Assembly: GCA_944326055.1 (NCBI GenBank)
Contig: CALVCT010000049.1
Location: 1 to 51,068 of the forward strand
From: an uncultured Erysipelotrichaceae bacterium
GTDB taxonomy: Bacteria > Bacillota_I > Bacilli_A > Erysipelotrichales > Erysipelotrichaceae
Reading direction: 5' to 3'
DNA: 51,068 nucleotides
This document shows, piece after piece, positions 34,810 to 43,477 of the stretch. How positions within the stretch are numbered: position 1 is the first letter of the stretch; every line of letters starts with the position of its first letter. The notes below the pieces were generated by a model. The model had not been told where the DNA came from, searched no databases, and was given only the letters and a program-made list of their open reading frames with translations. The position numbers were made by a program, and so were the translations under genes.

Positions 34810-36015
34810 ATGAAGTCGTTGTATGAGCTAGGCTGTAGGATATATCAGACAGTCTTCAAGCTAGCTATCCCTATCTTGCCTTATAGACGACCTGAGCGTC
34901 TTAAAGACTATGCTGAAGTCGTCAAGGTCTTAAAAGGCCATGAGGTGGATAGCGTGATCATCGTGACGGATGCCGGACTTAGAAAGACTGGTATCATCGA
35001 TGACTTTATGAAGGGCTTTGATCAAAGTGATATCAAGATCGTCGTCTACGATAAGACGGTAGCTAATCCGACGATCGAGAACATCATGGAAGCTAAGAGA
35101 CTTTATGAAGAAGGATCCTGTAAAGCCATCATCGCTATCGGTGGTGGTTCAAGTATGGATTGTGCAAAAGGTCTTGGTGCCAAGATCGCCAGACCAAACA
35201 AAGACATTCGTAAGATGAAAGGTGTCCTTAAGGTCCTTAAGAAGATCCCACTTTTGATCGCTGTACCGACAACAGCAGGTACAGGATCAGAAACGACTTT
35301 GGCCGCTGTCATCACAGATGAGAAGACGCACTTCAAATATCCGATCAACGACTTTGTCTTGATCCCAGAATATGCGCTTCTAGAGCCGAGGCTTACATTA
35401 TCACTTCCGAAGTCTTTGACTTCAACGACTGGCATGGATGCACTGACGCACGCTGTTGAAGCTTATATTGGAAGAAGTACGACGAAAAAGACAAGACAAG
35501 AGAGTCTTGAAGCGGTCCGACTCATCTTTGACAATATCAAGATCGCTTATGATAGACCAGATGATCTGAAGGCTCGAAAGAATATGCTTGATGCGGCTTA
35601 TCTAGCTGGCTGTGCCTTTACGGTATCGTATGTTGGCTATATCCATGCGATAGCCCACTCCTTGGGTGGTAAATATGGTATTCCACATGGACTGGCGAAT
35701 GCCGTCATCATGCCTTATGTACTAAAAGGTTATAAGGAAGCTATCTATGATAAGCTTAAAGAGCTAGCTGTGTATGCCAAAGTAGCGAGTGAAGATGATA
35801 GCGCGAAAGTAGCTGCTGAAAAGTTCATCAAAGCTATCGAAGAGCTCAATGCTTATATGCAGATACCGGATAAATTAAAAGGTATCAAGGATGAGGATAT
35901 CCCCACACTTGCAAGACAAGCAGAAAAGGAAGGCAACCCTCTCTATCCTGTACCGGTGTTCTATACAGCCAAAGAACTAGAAAGATTCTATAGAGAAGTC
36001 AAGGAGCAAGAATAA
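34810..36015 (+). CDS. Iron-containing alcohol dehydrogenase
   Basis: A 401-residue NAD(P)H-dependent alcohol dehydrogenase. IAIGGGSSMDCAKGLGAK (near 110) is the nucleotide loop, TTAGTGSETT (near 155) follows, and the metal ligands lie in GMDALTHAVEAY (near 212) and IHAIAHSLGGKYGIPHGLANA (cited in part, near 283). It differs from the ADH half of AdhE and is probably paired with the aldehyde dehydrogenase immediately downstream to interconvert an alcohol, its aldehyde and the acid. Substrate unknown. Confidence 0.93.
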   Translation: MKSLYELGCRIYQTVFKLAIPILPYRRPERLKDYAEVVKVLKGHEVDSVIIVTDAGLRKTGIIDDFMKGFDQSDIKIVVYDKTVANPTIENIMEAKRLYEEGSCKAIIAIGGGSSMDCAKGLGAKIARPNKDIRKMKGVLKVLKKIPLLIAVPTTAGTGSETTLAAVITDEKTHFKYPINDFVLIPEYALLEPRLTLSLPKSLTSTTGMDALTHAVEAYIGRSTTKKTRQESLEAVRLIFDNIKIAYDRPDDLKARKNMLDAAYLAGCAFTVSYVGYIHAIAHSLGGKYGIPHGLANAVIMPYVLKGYKEAIYDKLKELAVYAKVASEDDSAKVAAEKFIKAIEELNAYMQIPDKLKGIKDEDIPTLARQAEKEGNPLYPVPVFYTAKELERFYREVKEQE

Positions 36016-37394
36016 TGGAACTAGAACTGATCCAAAAGATGATAAAAAAACAAAAAGCTTACTTTGCGACAGGTCGTACTCTCGATATCGACTATCGCAT
36101 CGTCAATCTCAAACGTCTCAAAGAGACGATATTACAGATGGAAGATGAGATCTATGAAGCACTTTACGCTGATCTTGGCAAAGGCAAGAGCGAAGCTTAC
36201 TTTTGTGAGATCGGGATGGTCATAAATGAGATCGATTATATGCTCAGACACATCAAAAGCTTCGCAAAAGACAAACGTGTCCATACCCCATTAGCTCAAT
36301 TCCATGCTAAGTCTTTTAGAAGACCTAGCCCCTATGGTGTCGTTTTGGTCATGAGTCCATGGAACTATCCTTTCATGTTGACGATGGACCCTGTCGTCGA
36401 TGCTTTAGCAGCCGGTAATACAGTCTGTATCAAACCAAGTGCTTATTCACCAGCCACTTCCAAACTACTTGAAAAGCTTTGTGCTAAAGCATTTGAAGAT
36501 GATCTCATCAGTGTCGTTACTGGTGGTAGGAAAGAGAATCAAGCACTGCTCGATCAAAACTTTGATTACATCTTCTTTACTGGTAGTGTCAATGTCGGAA
36601 AAGAAGTCATGTCTCGCGCCAGTAACAATCTCATTCCTATCACTTTGGAATTGGGTGGCAAATCACCAGTCTTCATCACAAAGGGCTGTGATCTTAAATT
36701 AGCTGCTAGACGCTTAGTTTTTGGTAAATATCTCAATGTGGGACAGACTTGTGTTGCGCCAGATTATGTCTTGGTCGACAGAGCCATTCACGATGAATTC
36801 ATCGAACTTGTCAAAAAAGAGATCGATAAACAATATGGTGGTGAGATCTTAGCGATGGATGACTACGGTCGTATCGTCAATGAAAAACACTTCGATCGTT
36901 TGATGGGCCTCATCGATCCGAAGAAAGTCATCGTCGGTGGCTATGGTGATAAGTCCTCGCTCAAGATCGCTCCAACTGTCTTGGATAACGTCACTTTTGA
37001 AGATGCTGTGATGGGTGAAGAGATCTTTGGTCCTATCATGCCTATCCTTATCTATGATGATCTTGACGAGATGATCGAAAAGGTCCGCAGTATGCCAGAC
37101 CCACTTGCACTATATCTTTTCACTAACGATAAAGCGATCGAAGAGAAAGTGACAAGACAGATCATGTTTGGTGGCGGTTGTATCAATGATACGATCATCC
37201 ATTTAGCAACTAGTGCGATGCCTTTTGGTGGAGTTGGTGAAAGTGGTATGGGCGGCTACCATGGCAAAGTCGGCTTTGAGACTTTCTCACACCTCAAGAG
37301 TATCGTCGATAAAAAGACATGGATCGACATGCCGATGCGCTATCGTCCATATAGTTCCTTTAAAGATAAACTGATACGGATGTTCATGAAGTGA
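36015..37394 (+). CDS. Class 3-type aldehyde dehydrogenase
   Basis: A 459-residue NAD(P)+ aldehyde dehydrogenase of the YwdH/class 3 type. VMSPWNYPFMLTMDP (near 117) is the cofactor region, TLELGGKSPVF (near 211) holds the general-base Glu, and VGQTCVAPDYVLV (near 243) holds the catalytic Cys. The ATG shares a base with the alcohol dehydrogenase stop (TAATG), so the two are translationally coupled. No membrane anchor is visible at the C-terminus. Confidence 0.93.
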   Translation: MELELIQKMIKKQKAYFATGRTLDIDYRIVNLKRLKETILQMEDEIYEALYADLGKGKSEAYFCEIGMVINEIDYMLRHIKSFAKDKRVHTPLAQFHAKSFRRPSPYGVVLVMSPWNYPFMLTMDPVVDALAAGNTVCIKPSAYSPATSKLLEKLCAKAFEDDLISVVTGGRKENQALLDQNFDYIFFTGSVNVGKEVMSRASNNLIPITLELGGKSPVFITKGCDLKLAARRLVFGKYLNVGQTCVAPDYVLVDRAIHDEFIELVKKEIDKQYGGEILAMDDYGRIVNEKHFDRLMGLIDPKKVIVGGYGDKSSLKIAPTVLDNVTFEDAVMGEEIFGPIMPILIYDDLDEMIEKVRSMPDPLALYLFTNDKAIEEKVTRQIMFGGGCINDTIIHLATSAMPFGGVGESGMGGYHGKVGFETFSHLKSIVDKKTWIDMPMRYRPYSSFKDKLIRMFMK

Positions 37395-37399
37395 TATCA

Positions 37400-37428
37400 A
37401 AAGATGGCTCAAAGGGCCATCTTTATTT
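37400..37428. terminator. Terminator between aldehyde dehydrogenase and arcB (convergent)
   Basis: AAAGATGGC (37400-37408) pairs with GCCATCTTT (37415-37423) with TATTTC after it. It extends into the end of arcB on the other strand. Confidence 0.7.
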
Positions 37429-38412
37429 CAATATCTCGTATAACAGGGCTTTGATCGTATGGACACGATCTTCAGCCTGGTCAAAGACTTTCGATCTTTC
37501 AGAGTTGAATACTTCATCAGATACTTCAAGATCGACAAGACCTAGTTTTTCATATAGTTCTTTTGCAAGTTCGGTCTCTTGGTCATGGAAGGCAGGCAAG
37601 CAATGCATGAAGATGGCATTATCTTTAGCTTTTTTCATCATCTTCATGTCGACGCGGTAATGACGCAAAAGCTCACTGCGCTCCTTCCAAAGGTCATTAG
37701 GCTCACCCATCATCACCCAAGCATCCGTATAGACGACATCAGCGCCTTCTAATGCTTCATTGATGTATTCTGTGAGTTCTATCTGGCAGTTGTTTCGTTT
37801 AGCCTCTTTAAGACATTCTTCATAGAGTTCTCTATCAGGCCAAAGTTCTTTAGGACCACAAGCTGTATAGTCGATACCCAGTTTACTTGTCGTGACCAAA
37901 AGAGAATTAGCGACGCTATTTCGTGTTGGACCGATAAAGACGAGCTTAAGACCTTCAAGATGTTTAAAATGTTCTTTGATCGTGAGCATATCAGCCAACA
38001 TCTGCGTTGGATGGTAGCTACCAGTCAGACCATTAAGTACAGGTATACCAGCATTCTTAGCTAAGAGCTCAGCTTTATCTTGCCTAAAGCCGCGATATTC
38101 GATCGCATCATACATCCTTCCTAAGACTTTAGCTGTATCAAGAAGAGATTCTTTTCTGCCCATCTGTGACGAGCGTGGATCAAGATAAGTCGTCCCCATG
38201 CCTAGATCATGAGCAGCGACCTCAAACGAGCAACGCGTCCTAGTCGAAGTCTTCTCAAAGATCATGACGATATTACGTCCTTTGAGATAGTCGTGGACGA
38301 TATGTTCTTTCTTGAGTCTTTTGAACTCTTGGGCTTTCTCTATGAGATAGAGTATCTCATCTTTTGAATAGTCACGAAGTGTAAGAAAATGTCTTCCTCT
38401 AAGATCGATCAT
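37423..38412 (-). CDS. arcB: Ornithine carbamoyltransferase (catabolic type by context)
   Basis: Converts citrulline and phosphate to ornithine and carbamoyl phosphate in arginine catabolism, or the reverse in synthesis. It has 329 residues. EKTSTRTRCSFE (near 54) binds carbamoyl phosphate, SYHPTQMLADML (near 132) and FMHCLPAFHD (near 267) are the other signatures. It overlaps arcA by 4 bases (ATGA), so the catabolic role is favoured. No carbamate kinase (arcC) or arginine/ornithine antiporter (arcD) follows in this window. Confidence 0.94.
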   Translation of the reverse strand: MIDLRGRHFLTLRDYSKDEILYLIEKAQEFKRLKKEHIVHDYLKGRNIVMIFEKTSTRTRCSFEVAAHDLGMGTTYLDPRSSQMGRKESLLDTAKVLGRMYDAIEYRGFRQDKAELLAKNAGIPVLNGLTGSYHPTQMLADMLTIKEHFKHLEGLKLVFIGPTRNSVANSLLVTTSKLGIDYTACGPKELWPDRELYEECLKEAKRNNCQIELTEYINEALEGADVVYTDAWVMMGEPNDLWKERSELLRHYRVDMKMMKKAKDNAIFMHCLPAFHDQETELAKELYEKLGLVDLEVSDEVFNSERSKVFDQAEDRVHTIKALLYEILK

Positions 38413-39608
38413 ACGTCCTCCCTAATAAGTGGCATGCTCATGCAACGAGGTCCTCCTCGACCCCTCGAGAGCTCTGAGCTTGGTATCGTGAGCACTTTGA
38501 TGCCGTGCTCTTGTAATATCTTGTTCGTTACGACATTACGCTCATAACAGATGACGACGCCAGGTTTTATACATAAAGTGTTTGAAGCATCGTTCCACTG
38601 TTCGCGAAAGGCTGTAAGCAGATCACTGCCGCCACATCTTATGAGCGTGACATCATCAAGCCGTAAAGCTTCCTTTAAGATAGTCCTTAGATCTTTGTCT
38701 AGCTTCATTATCCTTGGATCTTTATCTTTACTTATACGATATACAGCGAGATCTAAAAGTAATGGATGTACTAAGAACTTACCTTTATCGACTTGTGTAC
38801 ATATCGTATCTAGATGCATATATGACCTTGTGTTAGGGATATGGATCGCTAAGATCTCTTTGACTTTCGATTTTGATGAAAAGAGCCGATCAGCTAAAAG
38901 CTCTATCGCATCAGGCTCCGTCCTTTGTGAGGTCCCGATCGCCAATACTTCCTCATTGAGGACCAAGACATCACCACCTTCGATCATAAAAGGCAGGTCT
39001 CTATCATAATAGTGGACAGTGTCACAATAGTCTTTGTGGTATTTGAAGATATATTCTGCAAAGATCGTCTCACGCGCTCGCGTCTTTGAATACATATGAT
39101 CTATCGCTACACCATCAAATAGTGTAAAGAAAGGATCTCTTGTAAAATAGAGGTTTGGTAAAGGTGCGATGATCATCTTTGAGTCATCATTGATGAGATC
39201 ATAAAGTGAAAATGCACTATTATCAAGTTCTTTCGCACTGACTCCTGCCATCATCTTAAAGACTAGCTTTTTTGTGTCATCGATATCCTTGAGATAGTCG
39301 ATGAGCATATCTGTATAGCGCTTAGTGTGGATATCAGCTTCCTTGATGAACTGTCTTATGAATCGGTCTTTGATAGTATCATCTTTCAATATCTCAGCGA
39401 CAAGATCTTCAAGATAGACGACTTCGACTCTTTCAGCATGAAGGATCTTGGAAAAGGCATCGTGCTCTTTTCTAGCTACTTCAAGATAGGGGATATCATC
39501 AAAAAGGAGCTCATGTAATGTGGCTGGTGTCAGATTCAATAGTTCAGCACCTGGACGATGTAAGAGGACCTTTTTAAGGGTCCCTATCTCACTTGTGACA
39601 TGTATCAT
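38409..39608 (-). CDS. arcA: Arginine deiminase
   Basis: Hydrolyses arginine to citrulline and ammonia, helping acid resistance and energy generation. At 399 residues it has the normal length. LYFTRDPFF (near 153), PFMIEGGDVLVL (near 212), and the active-site Cys in GRGGPRCMSMPL near the C-terminus are all present, with HLDTICTQVD (near 268) carrying the His. It follows the DUF308 gene by 18 bases with no good SD of its own. Confidence 0.95.
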   Translation of the reverse strand: MIHVTSEIGTLKKVLLHRPGAELLNLTPATLHELLFDDIPYLEVARKEHDAFSKILHAERVEVVYLEDLVAEILKDDTIKDRFIRQFIKEADIHTKRYTDMLIDYLKDIDDTKKLVFKMMAGVSAKELDNSAFSLYDLINDDSKMIIAPLPNLYFTRDPFFTLFDGVAIDHMYSKTRARETIFAEYIFKYHKDYCDTVHYYDRDLPFMIEGGDVLVLNEEVLAIGTSQRTEPDAIELLADRLFSSKSKVKEILAIHIPNTRSYMHLDTICTQVDKGKFLVHPLLLDLAVYRISKDKDPRIMKLDKDLRTILKEALRLDDVTLIRCGGSDLLTAFREQWNDASNTLCIKPGVVICYERNVVTNKILQEHGIKVLTIPSSELSRGRGGPRCMSMPLIREDV

Positions 39609-39626
39609 ATCTATATCTTACTGATT

Positions 39627-40181
39627 TCACATCTTATCGTATAGGTCTTTGAAGCGTTTTGATAGATAAAATGTGACATAAAGATCAGAGATACCGCTAT
39701 AGACAAGAGCGATACCGATGACGATGAAGATCGCATTTGCGAAATTCAAAGGATCAAAGAGGATGATGACACCGAAGATGATCCCGATGATCGCCAAGAT
39801 GATATACCAGATCGCACCATCATAACCTATTCTTTTTGCGTCGATACCATCCTGTAGCTTATGAAAGCTGCTGAAGATGATCAGAAGCCCTAAGATGAAA
39901 GGAATGATCGAGATGAAAAGTGATGGCTTAAAGATGACTAGAAGCCCAAAAGTCAGGATGATGACACCGTATAAGAAGTCATTTCGAAAATAGCTCTCTT
40001 TGACATCGAGCGTTAGATAGCGGATGACATCGATAGCACCGATAACGATACCGATGATCCCAAGAGCAGTCATGAGTATGTTGAGTGATATACCCGGAAA
40101 GAGTATAAGAACGATCCCAAGAGCGATCATGATGATGCTCGCGAGAGAGCTGTTCCATTTCATTTCTTTTAAGTAGTTCAT
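39627..40181 (-). CDS. HdeD/DUF308 family membrane protein
   Basis: A 184-residue protein with six short helices in three repeated pairs, each with a GI.LI.FG or ALGIIGI-type pattern, as in HdeD. HdeD is linked to acid resistance in Escherichia coli. Its position 18 bases upstream of arcA, which makes ammonia, suggests an acid-stress unit. The ATG follows TAGGAGAA. YitT is upstream on the same strand with a 42-base gap holding a MerR-like half-site arrangement. Confidence 0.87.
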   Translation of the reverse strand: MNYLKEMKWNSSLASIIMIALGIVLILFPGISLNILMTALGIIGIVIGAIDVIRYLTLDVKESYFRNDFLYGVIILTFGLLVIFKPSLFISIIPFILGLLIIFSSFHKLQDGIDAKRIGYDGAIWYIILAIIGIIFGVIILFDPLNFANAIFIVIGIALVYSGISDLYVTFYLSKRFKDLYDKM

Positions 40182-40223
40182 AATAATTCTCCTAAAGCTT
40201 AGCTTTATAGTTATACTATACCA

Positions 40224-40895
40224 TTACTCAGTGTTCGTTTGATGAAAGCTTTTTTCTTTTAGTCTGATATTCTTGATAAAGTCGATGACATTAGAAGAGA
40301 TAGTGACAGTGATCAAAGAATAGATGATACGCATCACAGGTATATACGAAAGCGATAAGACTAAGACCGTGACATCAGTAAAAAGATATGCACTAGAGAT
40401 CTTTACACCAGTGACTTTTGAGATCGTCAGAGCCAGCGCATCATCACCGCCAAGTGAACCATTGCATCTAACGACAAGTCCAACGCCGATACCGACACAA
40501 AGAGCTCCTAAAATAGAGGCGACGATGGGATAATTAGTGAGATCTGGCAGCATATAAGGCATCGCCTCCCACAACTTATAACAAAGTGAGATGCAAAGAG
40601 TCGAAAAGATTGAAGTCTTGATGAAGTCTTTGCCCAAGAACTTGAAAGCTATGAGATAACAGCTAAGATCTAATATCGGTGTGATATAGGCTGGTGAGAT
40701 ATCGAACCAATGTTCCAAAAGAAGCATCAGACCAAAGACACCGCCTTCGGTGATCGCTGTCCTTTGATGGATATTGTGGATACCAAAGGAGCAGATCAAG
40801 GCGCCAATAATGATCGTGACGACTTTTTTGGTAGTAAAATCAGCAATCAGAGAATGTAAAGTTTTTTGAAGTTTTCTTCTGTACTTATCTTGCAT
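40224..40895 (-). CDS. YitT family membrane protein
   Basis: A 223-residue membrane protein of the YitT/DUF161 type. GIHNIHQRTAITEGGVFGLM (near 38) and GCNGSLGGDD-like RCNGSLGGDDALALTISK (near 142) are typical. Function is unknown in general. It is read from a MerR-type promoter with a 19-base spacer, divergent from a MerR regulator that very likely activates it. The -10 lies 8 bases before the ATG and no SD is present, so the mRNA should be practically leaderless. Confidence 0.85.
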   Translation of the reverse strand: MQDKYRRKLQKTLHSLIADFTTKKVVTIIIGALICSFGIHNIHQRTAITEGGVFGLMLLLEHWFDISPAYITPILDLSCYLIAFKFLGKDFIKTSIFSTLCISLCYKLWEAMPYMLPDLTNYPIVASILGALCVGIGVGLVVRCNGSLGGDDALALTISKVTGVKISSAYLFTDVTVLVLSLSYIPVMRIIYSLITVTISSNVIDFIKNIRLKEKSFHQTNTE

Positions 40896-40903
40896 ACTGG
40901 CGT

Positions 40904-40934
40904 ATTATAAACTGTATAGTAACTATACAGTCAA
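40904..40934 (-). promoter_or_regulatory. MerR-type promoter of yitT
   Basis: On the minus strand TTGACT (40934-40929) and TATAAT (40909-40904) are separated by 19 bases rather than the usual 17. That is the elongated spacer that MerR proteins activate by twisting the DNA, and the operator palindrome fills it. Confidence 0.8.
40911..40931. promoter_or_regulatory. MerR operator palindrome
   Basis: ACTGTATAGT (40911-40920) and ACTATACAGT (40922-40931) are perfect inverted arms around a single A. The site lies between the -35 and -10 of yitT and 7 bases upstream of the merR-type start codon. Confidence 0.85.
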
Positions 40935-40938
40935 GCCT

Positions 40939-41754
40939 ATGCAAGCGAGATTTACGATCAGTGAGATAGCCAAGATGCAAGGTATCTCAAGACAGACACT
41001 CTTGTTTTATGACAAGATAGGGCTTTTCAAGCCTTCTTTTGTCGATACTAATGGTTATCGCTATTACGATGCCAAGAAACTAGATGTTCTAGATACGATC
41101 TGTATCATGAAAGATCTGGGGATGTCACTAAAGGCGATCAAAGATTTTCTGGTGAGTTATGACATCGATAAGACGATAGCTTCCTTAAAGTCACAGAGTA
41201 CGATCATCGATAAGAAGATAGATGAGCTAAGACTCAAAAAAGAGCGCATCGAAGCTAAAGTATTAAAGCTCAAAGAGATCGCTCATAAAGATGACCTAGA
41301 TACGATCAAGATCATACACCAGGCTGAGATGTACTTGTATCTTGAAGAAGTAAAAGAACCAAACGATCTTGAGGCGATCTCGATCGCCACGAAAGCTTGT
41401 TTTACAAAAGCTCTAAAGAAGGGCTTTGAAGTCTATCTGCAAAGCGGCGTCATCGTGCCATATAAGAGGATCATCGAAGGCCACTATATCGAAGCTTCTT
41501 TTGCATTCTTGCCTTTAAAGAGAGAAGTCGACAATACGATGGTCATAAAAGAGGGTGACTGTATCGAAGCATATCATCTTGGGGACTATCTATCGATAGG
41601 GAAGACATATGAAAAGATCTTGAAGTATTGTAAGGATCATGAACTAGAGATCGTCTCAGATTCTTATGAATTTGCTTTGAATGATTATCTATCGACTTCT
41701 TTAGAAAAAGACTATGTCACCAAGATAATCTTTTATGTCAAAAGCGGTAAATGA
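40939..41754 (+). CDS. MerR family transcriptional regulator with effector domain
   Basis: A 271-residue regulator. The N-terminal 70 residues are the winged helix (FTISEIAKMQGISRQTLLFY, then NGYRYYDAKKLDVLD), residues about 75-120 a coiled-coil dimer helix, and the rest (about 120-270) resembles a GyrI-like ligand domain as in BmrR/TipA. It is divergent from yitT and would control both genes from the palindrome between them. The ligand may be a small hydrophobic or cationic compound, by analogy only. Confidence 0.9.
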   Translation: MQARFTISEIAKMQGISRQTLLFYDKIGLFKPSFVDTNGYRYYDAKKLDVLDTICIMKDLGMSLKAIKDFLVSYDIDKTIASLKSQSTIIDKKIDELRLKKERIEAKVLKLKEIAHKDDLDTIKIIHQAEMYLYLEEVKEPNDLEAISIATKACFTKALKKGFEVYLQSGVIVPYKRIIEGHYIEASFAFLPLKREVDNTMVIKEGDCIEAYHLGDYLSIGKTYEKILKYCKDHELEIVSDSYEFALNDYLSTSLEKDYVTKIIFYVKSGK

Positions 41755-41837
41755 TGCTTAAAAAGCATAAAAGATCATCGTCAAAAGGCATTTGCAGACT
41801 TCTAAGATAGTATCTATTATATGGCTAGGAGGTATGC

Positions 41838-42842
41838 ATGGAATATACGAAACTTAAAAATACTGATATCGAAGTATCGAAAGTCTGCCTTGGTTGTATG
41901 AGTTTCGGTGAAGCTCATACGATGCATGATTGGACACTGGACGAAAAAGAAACAGAGAAGATCATCTCTCACGCTTTGGATCGTGGCATCAATTTTTTTG
42001 ATACTGCCAATACTTATTCAAAAGGGACCAGTGAAGAGTATCTAGGGAAGGCACTTAAAAAACTTGTTGCCCGTGATAAAGTCGTCATTGCTTCTAAAGT
42101 CTATTTCAATGAAGGAAGATTATCACGCAAAGCGATCATGCGTGAGATCGATGGTACACTTGAAAGACTGGGTACTGATTATCTAGATCTCTATATCATC
42201 CATCGTTATGATTACGATACACCGATAGAGGAGACTCTTGAAGCTTTAAATGAACTCATTAAAAGTGGGAAAGTAAGGGCTATAGGTGCATCAGCGATGT
42301 ATGGTTATCAATTCTATGAGATGCAGATGTATGCGATCACGCATGGGCTCACACCTTTTTCTTCAATGCAGGATCACTATAATCTCATCTATCGCGAAGA
42401 TGAAAGAGAGCTGATCCCGATCTGCAAGAAGCTCGGTGTTTCTTTGACACCATACAGTCCACTAGCAGCAGGTCGTCTTGCCCGTCCAACGTGGTCATCG
42501 GACAGTTTAAGGTCGAAGACTGATAGAGTCGCGATGGGGAAATATGACAAGATGGAAGAAGCTGACAAAAAGATCGTTGAGCGTGTAAAAGAGTTGGCGG
42601 GGCGCTATGACACAAAGATGTCATCGATCGCCCTAGCTTGGATGTATCATAAGGGCGTAGCTTCACCAGTCATCGGAGCTACAAAAGAGCACTATATCGA
42701 TGAGGCTGTAGAAGCTTTAGATATCAAATTAAAAGATGAGGATATCGCGTATCTTGAAGAGCTATATGTGCCTCATCCTATCGTTGGAGCGATAGCTAAA
42801 AATCCTGATCAAGGTGTTGTCTTATTGGATGAAAAGAAATGA
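41838..42842 (+). CDS. Aldo/keto reductase
   Basis: A 334-residue NADPH-dependent reductase of aldehydes or ketones. INFFDTANTYSKGTSEEYLG (near 50) carries the catalytic Asp and Tyr, VVIASKVYF (near 83) the Lys, and YIIHRYDYDTPIEETLEAL (near 118) the His. The C-terminus is the NADPH-binding part (PVIGATKEH). AGGAGG gives a strong ribosome site. It stands downstream of the MerR gene and could belong to its regulon, but no operator is seen. Confidence 0.92.
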   Translation: MEYTKLKNTDIEVSKVCLGCMSFGEAHTMHDWTLDEKETEKIISHALDRGINFFDTANTYSKGTSEEYLGKALKKLVARDKVVIASKVYFNEGRLSRKAIMREIDGTLERLGTDYLDLYIIHRYDYDTPIEETLEALNELIKSGKVRAIGASAMYGYQFYEMQMYAITHGLTPFSSMQDHYNLIYREDERELIPICKKLGVSLTPYSPLAAGRLARPTWSSDSLRSKTDRVAMGKYDKMEEADKKIVERVKELAGRYDTKMSSIALAWMYHKGVASPVIGATKEHYIDEAVEALDIKLKDEDIAYLEELYVPHPIVGAIAKNPDQGVVLLDEKK

Positions 42843-42868
42843 GAGCCACAGGCTCTCATTTAGTTTAT
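42838..42868 (+). terminator. Terminator of the aldo/keto reductase gene
   Basis: AATGAGAGCC (42838-42847) pairs with GGCTCTCATT (42851-42860) around ACA, followed by TAGTTT. The stop codon is in the stem. Confidence 0.75.
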
Positions 42869-42878
42869 AATCATAGCT

Positions 42879-43400
42879 ATGGGGAAGATATTAGGCCATC
42901 TAAAGACGATAACTGCGCATAAGATCTTAGTCGGTAAGCTTTGTTTCCGTTGTCATCTATATCGACAAGGACTCACACATGATCTCAGTAAATATTCCTA
43001 TATCGAACTCAAGACAGGTTTCAAGTATTATACAGGCAAGGCCTCGCCTATCGATGGAGAGAAGAGAGATAAAGGCTATTCGCTATGTTGGTTACATCAC
43101 AAAGGACGTAACCGACATCATTGGGAATACTGGCTGGATGATGGGCCTGAGCACATCATCGCCCAAAAGATGCCTTACAAATATGCGATCGAGATGTTTT
43201 GCGATGGCGTAGCTGCTAGTATGATCTATCAAAAAGCGGATTATCGTGATGATAGTGCGCTTATCTACTATGAAAGTCATCGACATAGTCGTCTGATCCA
43301 TGAAGATACAGACCGACTGTTGACGATGTTGTATAGGTATCTAGCAGATAATGGCCTAGATAAGACGATAGAACTGATCAGAAAAGGCATCGATTATTGA
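42879..43400 (+). CDS. DUF5662 family protein
   Basis: A 173-residue soluble protein rich in His and Tyr. GLTHDLSKYSYIEL (near 31) and CWLHHKGRNRHHWEYW (near 70) hold an HD..K/HH..HH arrangement that suggests a metal-binding helical hydrolase fold. Function unknown; some databases call such proteins catalase without basis. TATAAT lies 7 bases before the ATG and no SD is visible, so a leaderless start is likely. Confidence 0.83.
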   Translation: MGKILGHLKTITAHKILVGKLCFRCHLYRQGLTHDLSKYSYIELKTGFKYYTGKASPIDGEKRDKGYSLCWLHHKGRNRHHWEYWLDDGPEHIIAQKMPYKYAIEMFCDGVAASMIYQKADYRDDSALIYYESHRHSRLIHEDTDRLLTMLYRYLADNGLDKTIELIRKGIDY

Positions 43401-43427
43401 GAAAAGAGCTTTAAGATAAAGTTTTTC
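43401..43427 (+). terminator. Possible terminator after the DUF5662 gene
   Basis: GAAAA/CTTTA and TAAAG/TTTTTC form an imperfect AT-rich hairpin (43401-43427) next to the DUF5662 stop. It is weak but correctly placed between convergent genes. Confidence 0.35.
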
Positions 43428-43477
43428 TATCCACTAGTAAAGGCAGTGATGATCCCTGTCGATAGCGACGATATAGT

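Noticed and set aside
41750-41770. ATGCTT/AAGCAT hairpin after the merR gene as terminator
   Set aside because: No T-run follows on the plus strand; a similar T-less hairpin occurs after cysE (10413-10433), so function is unclear.
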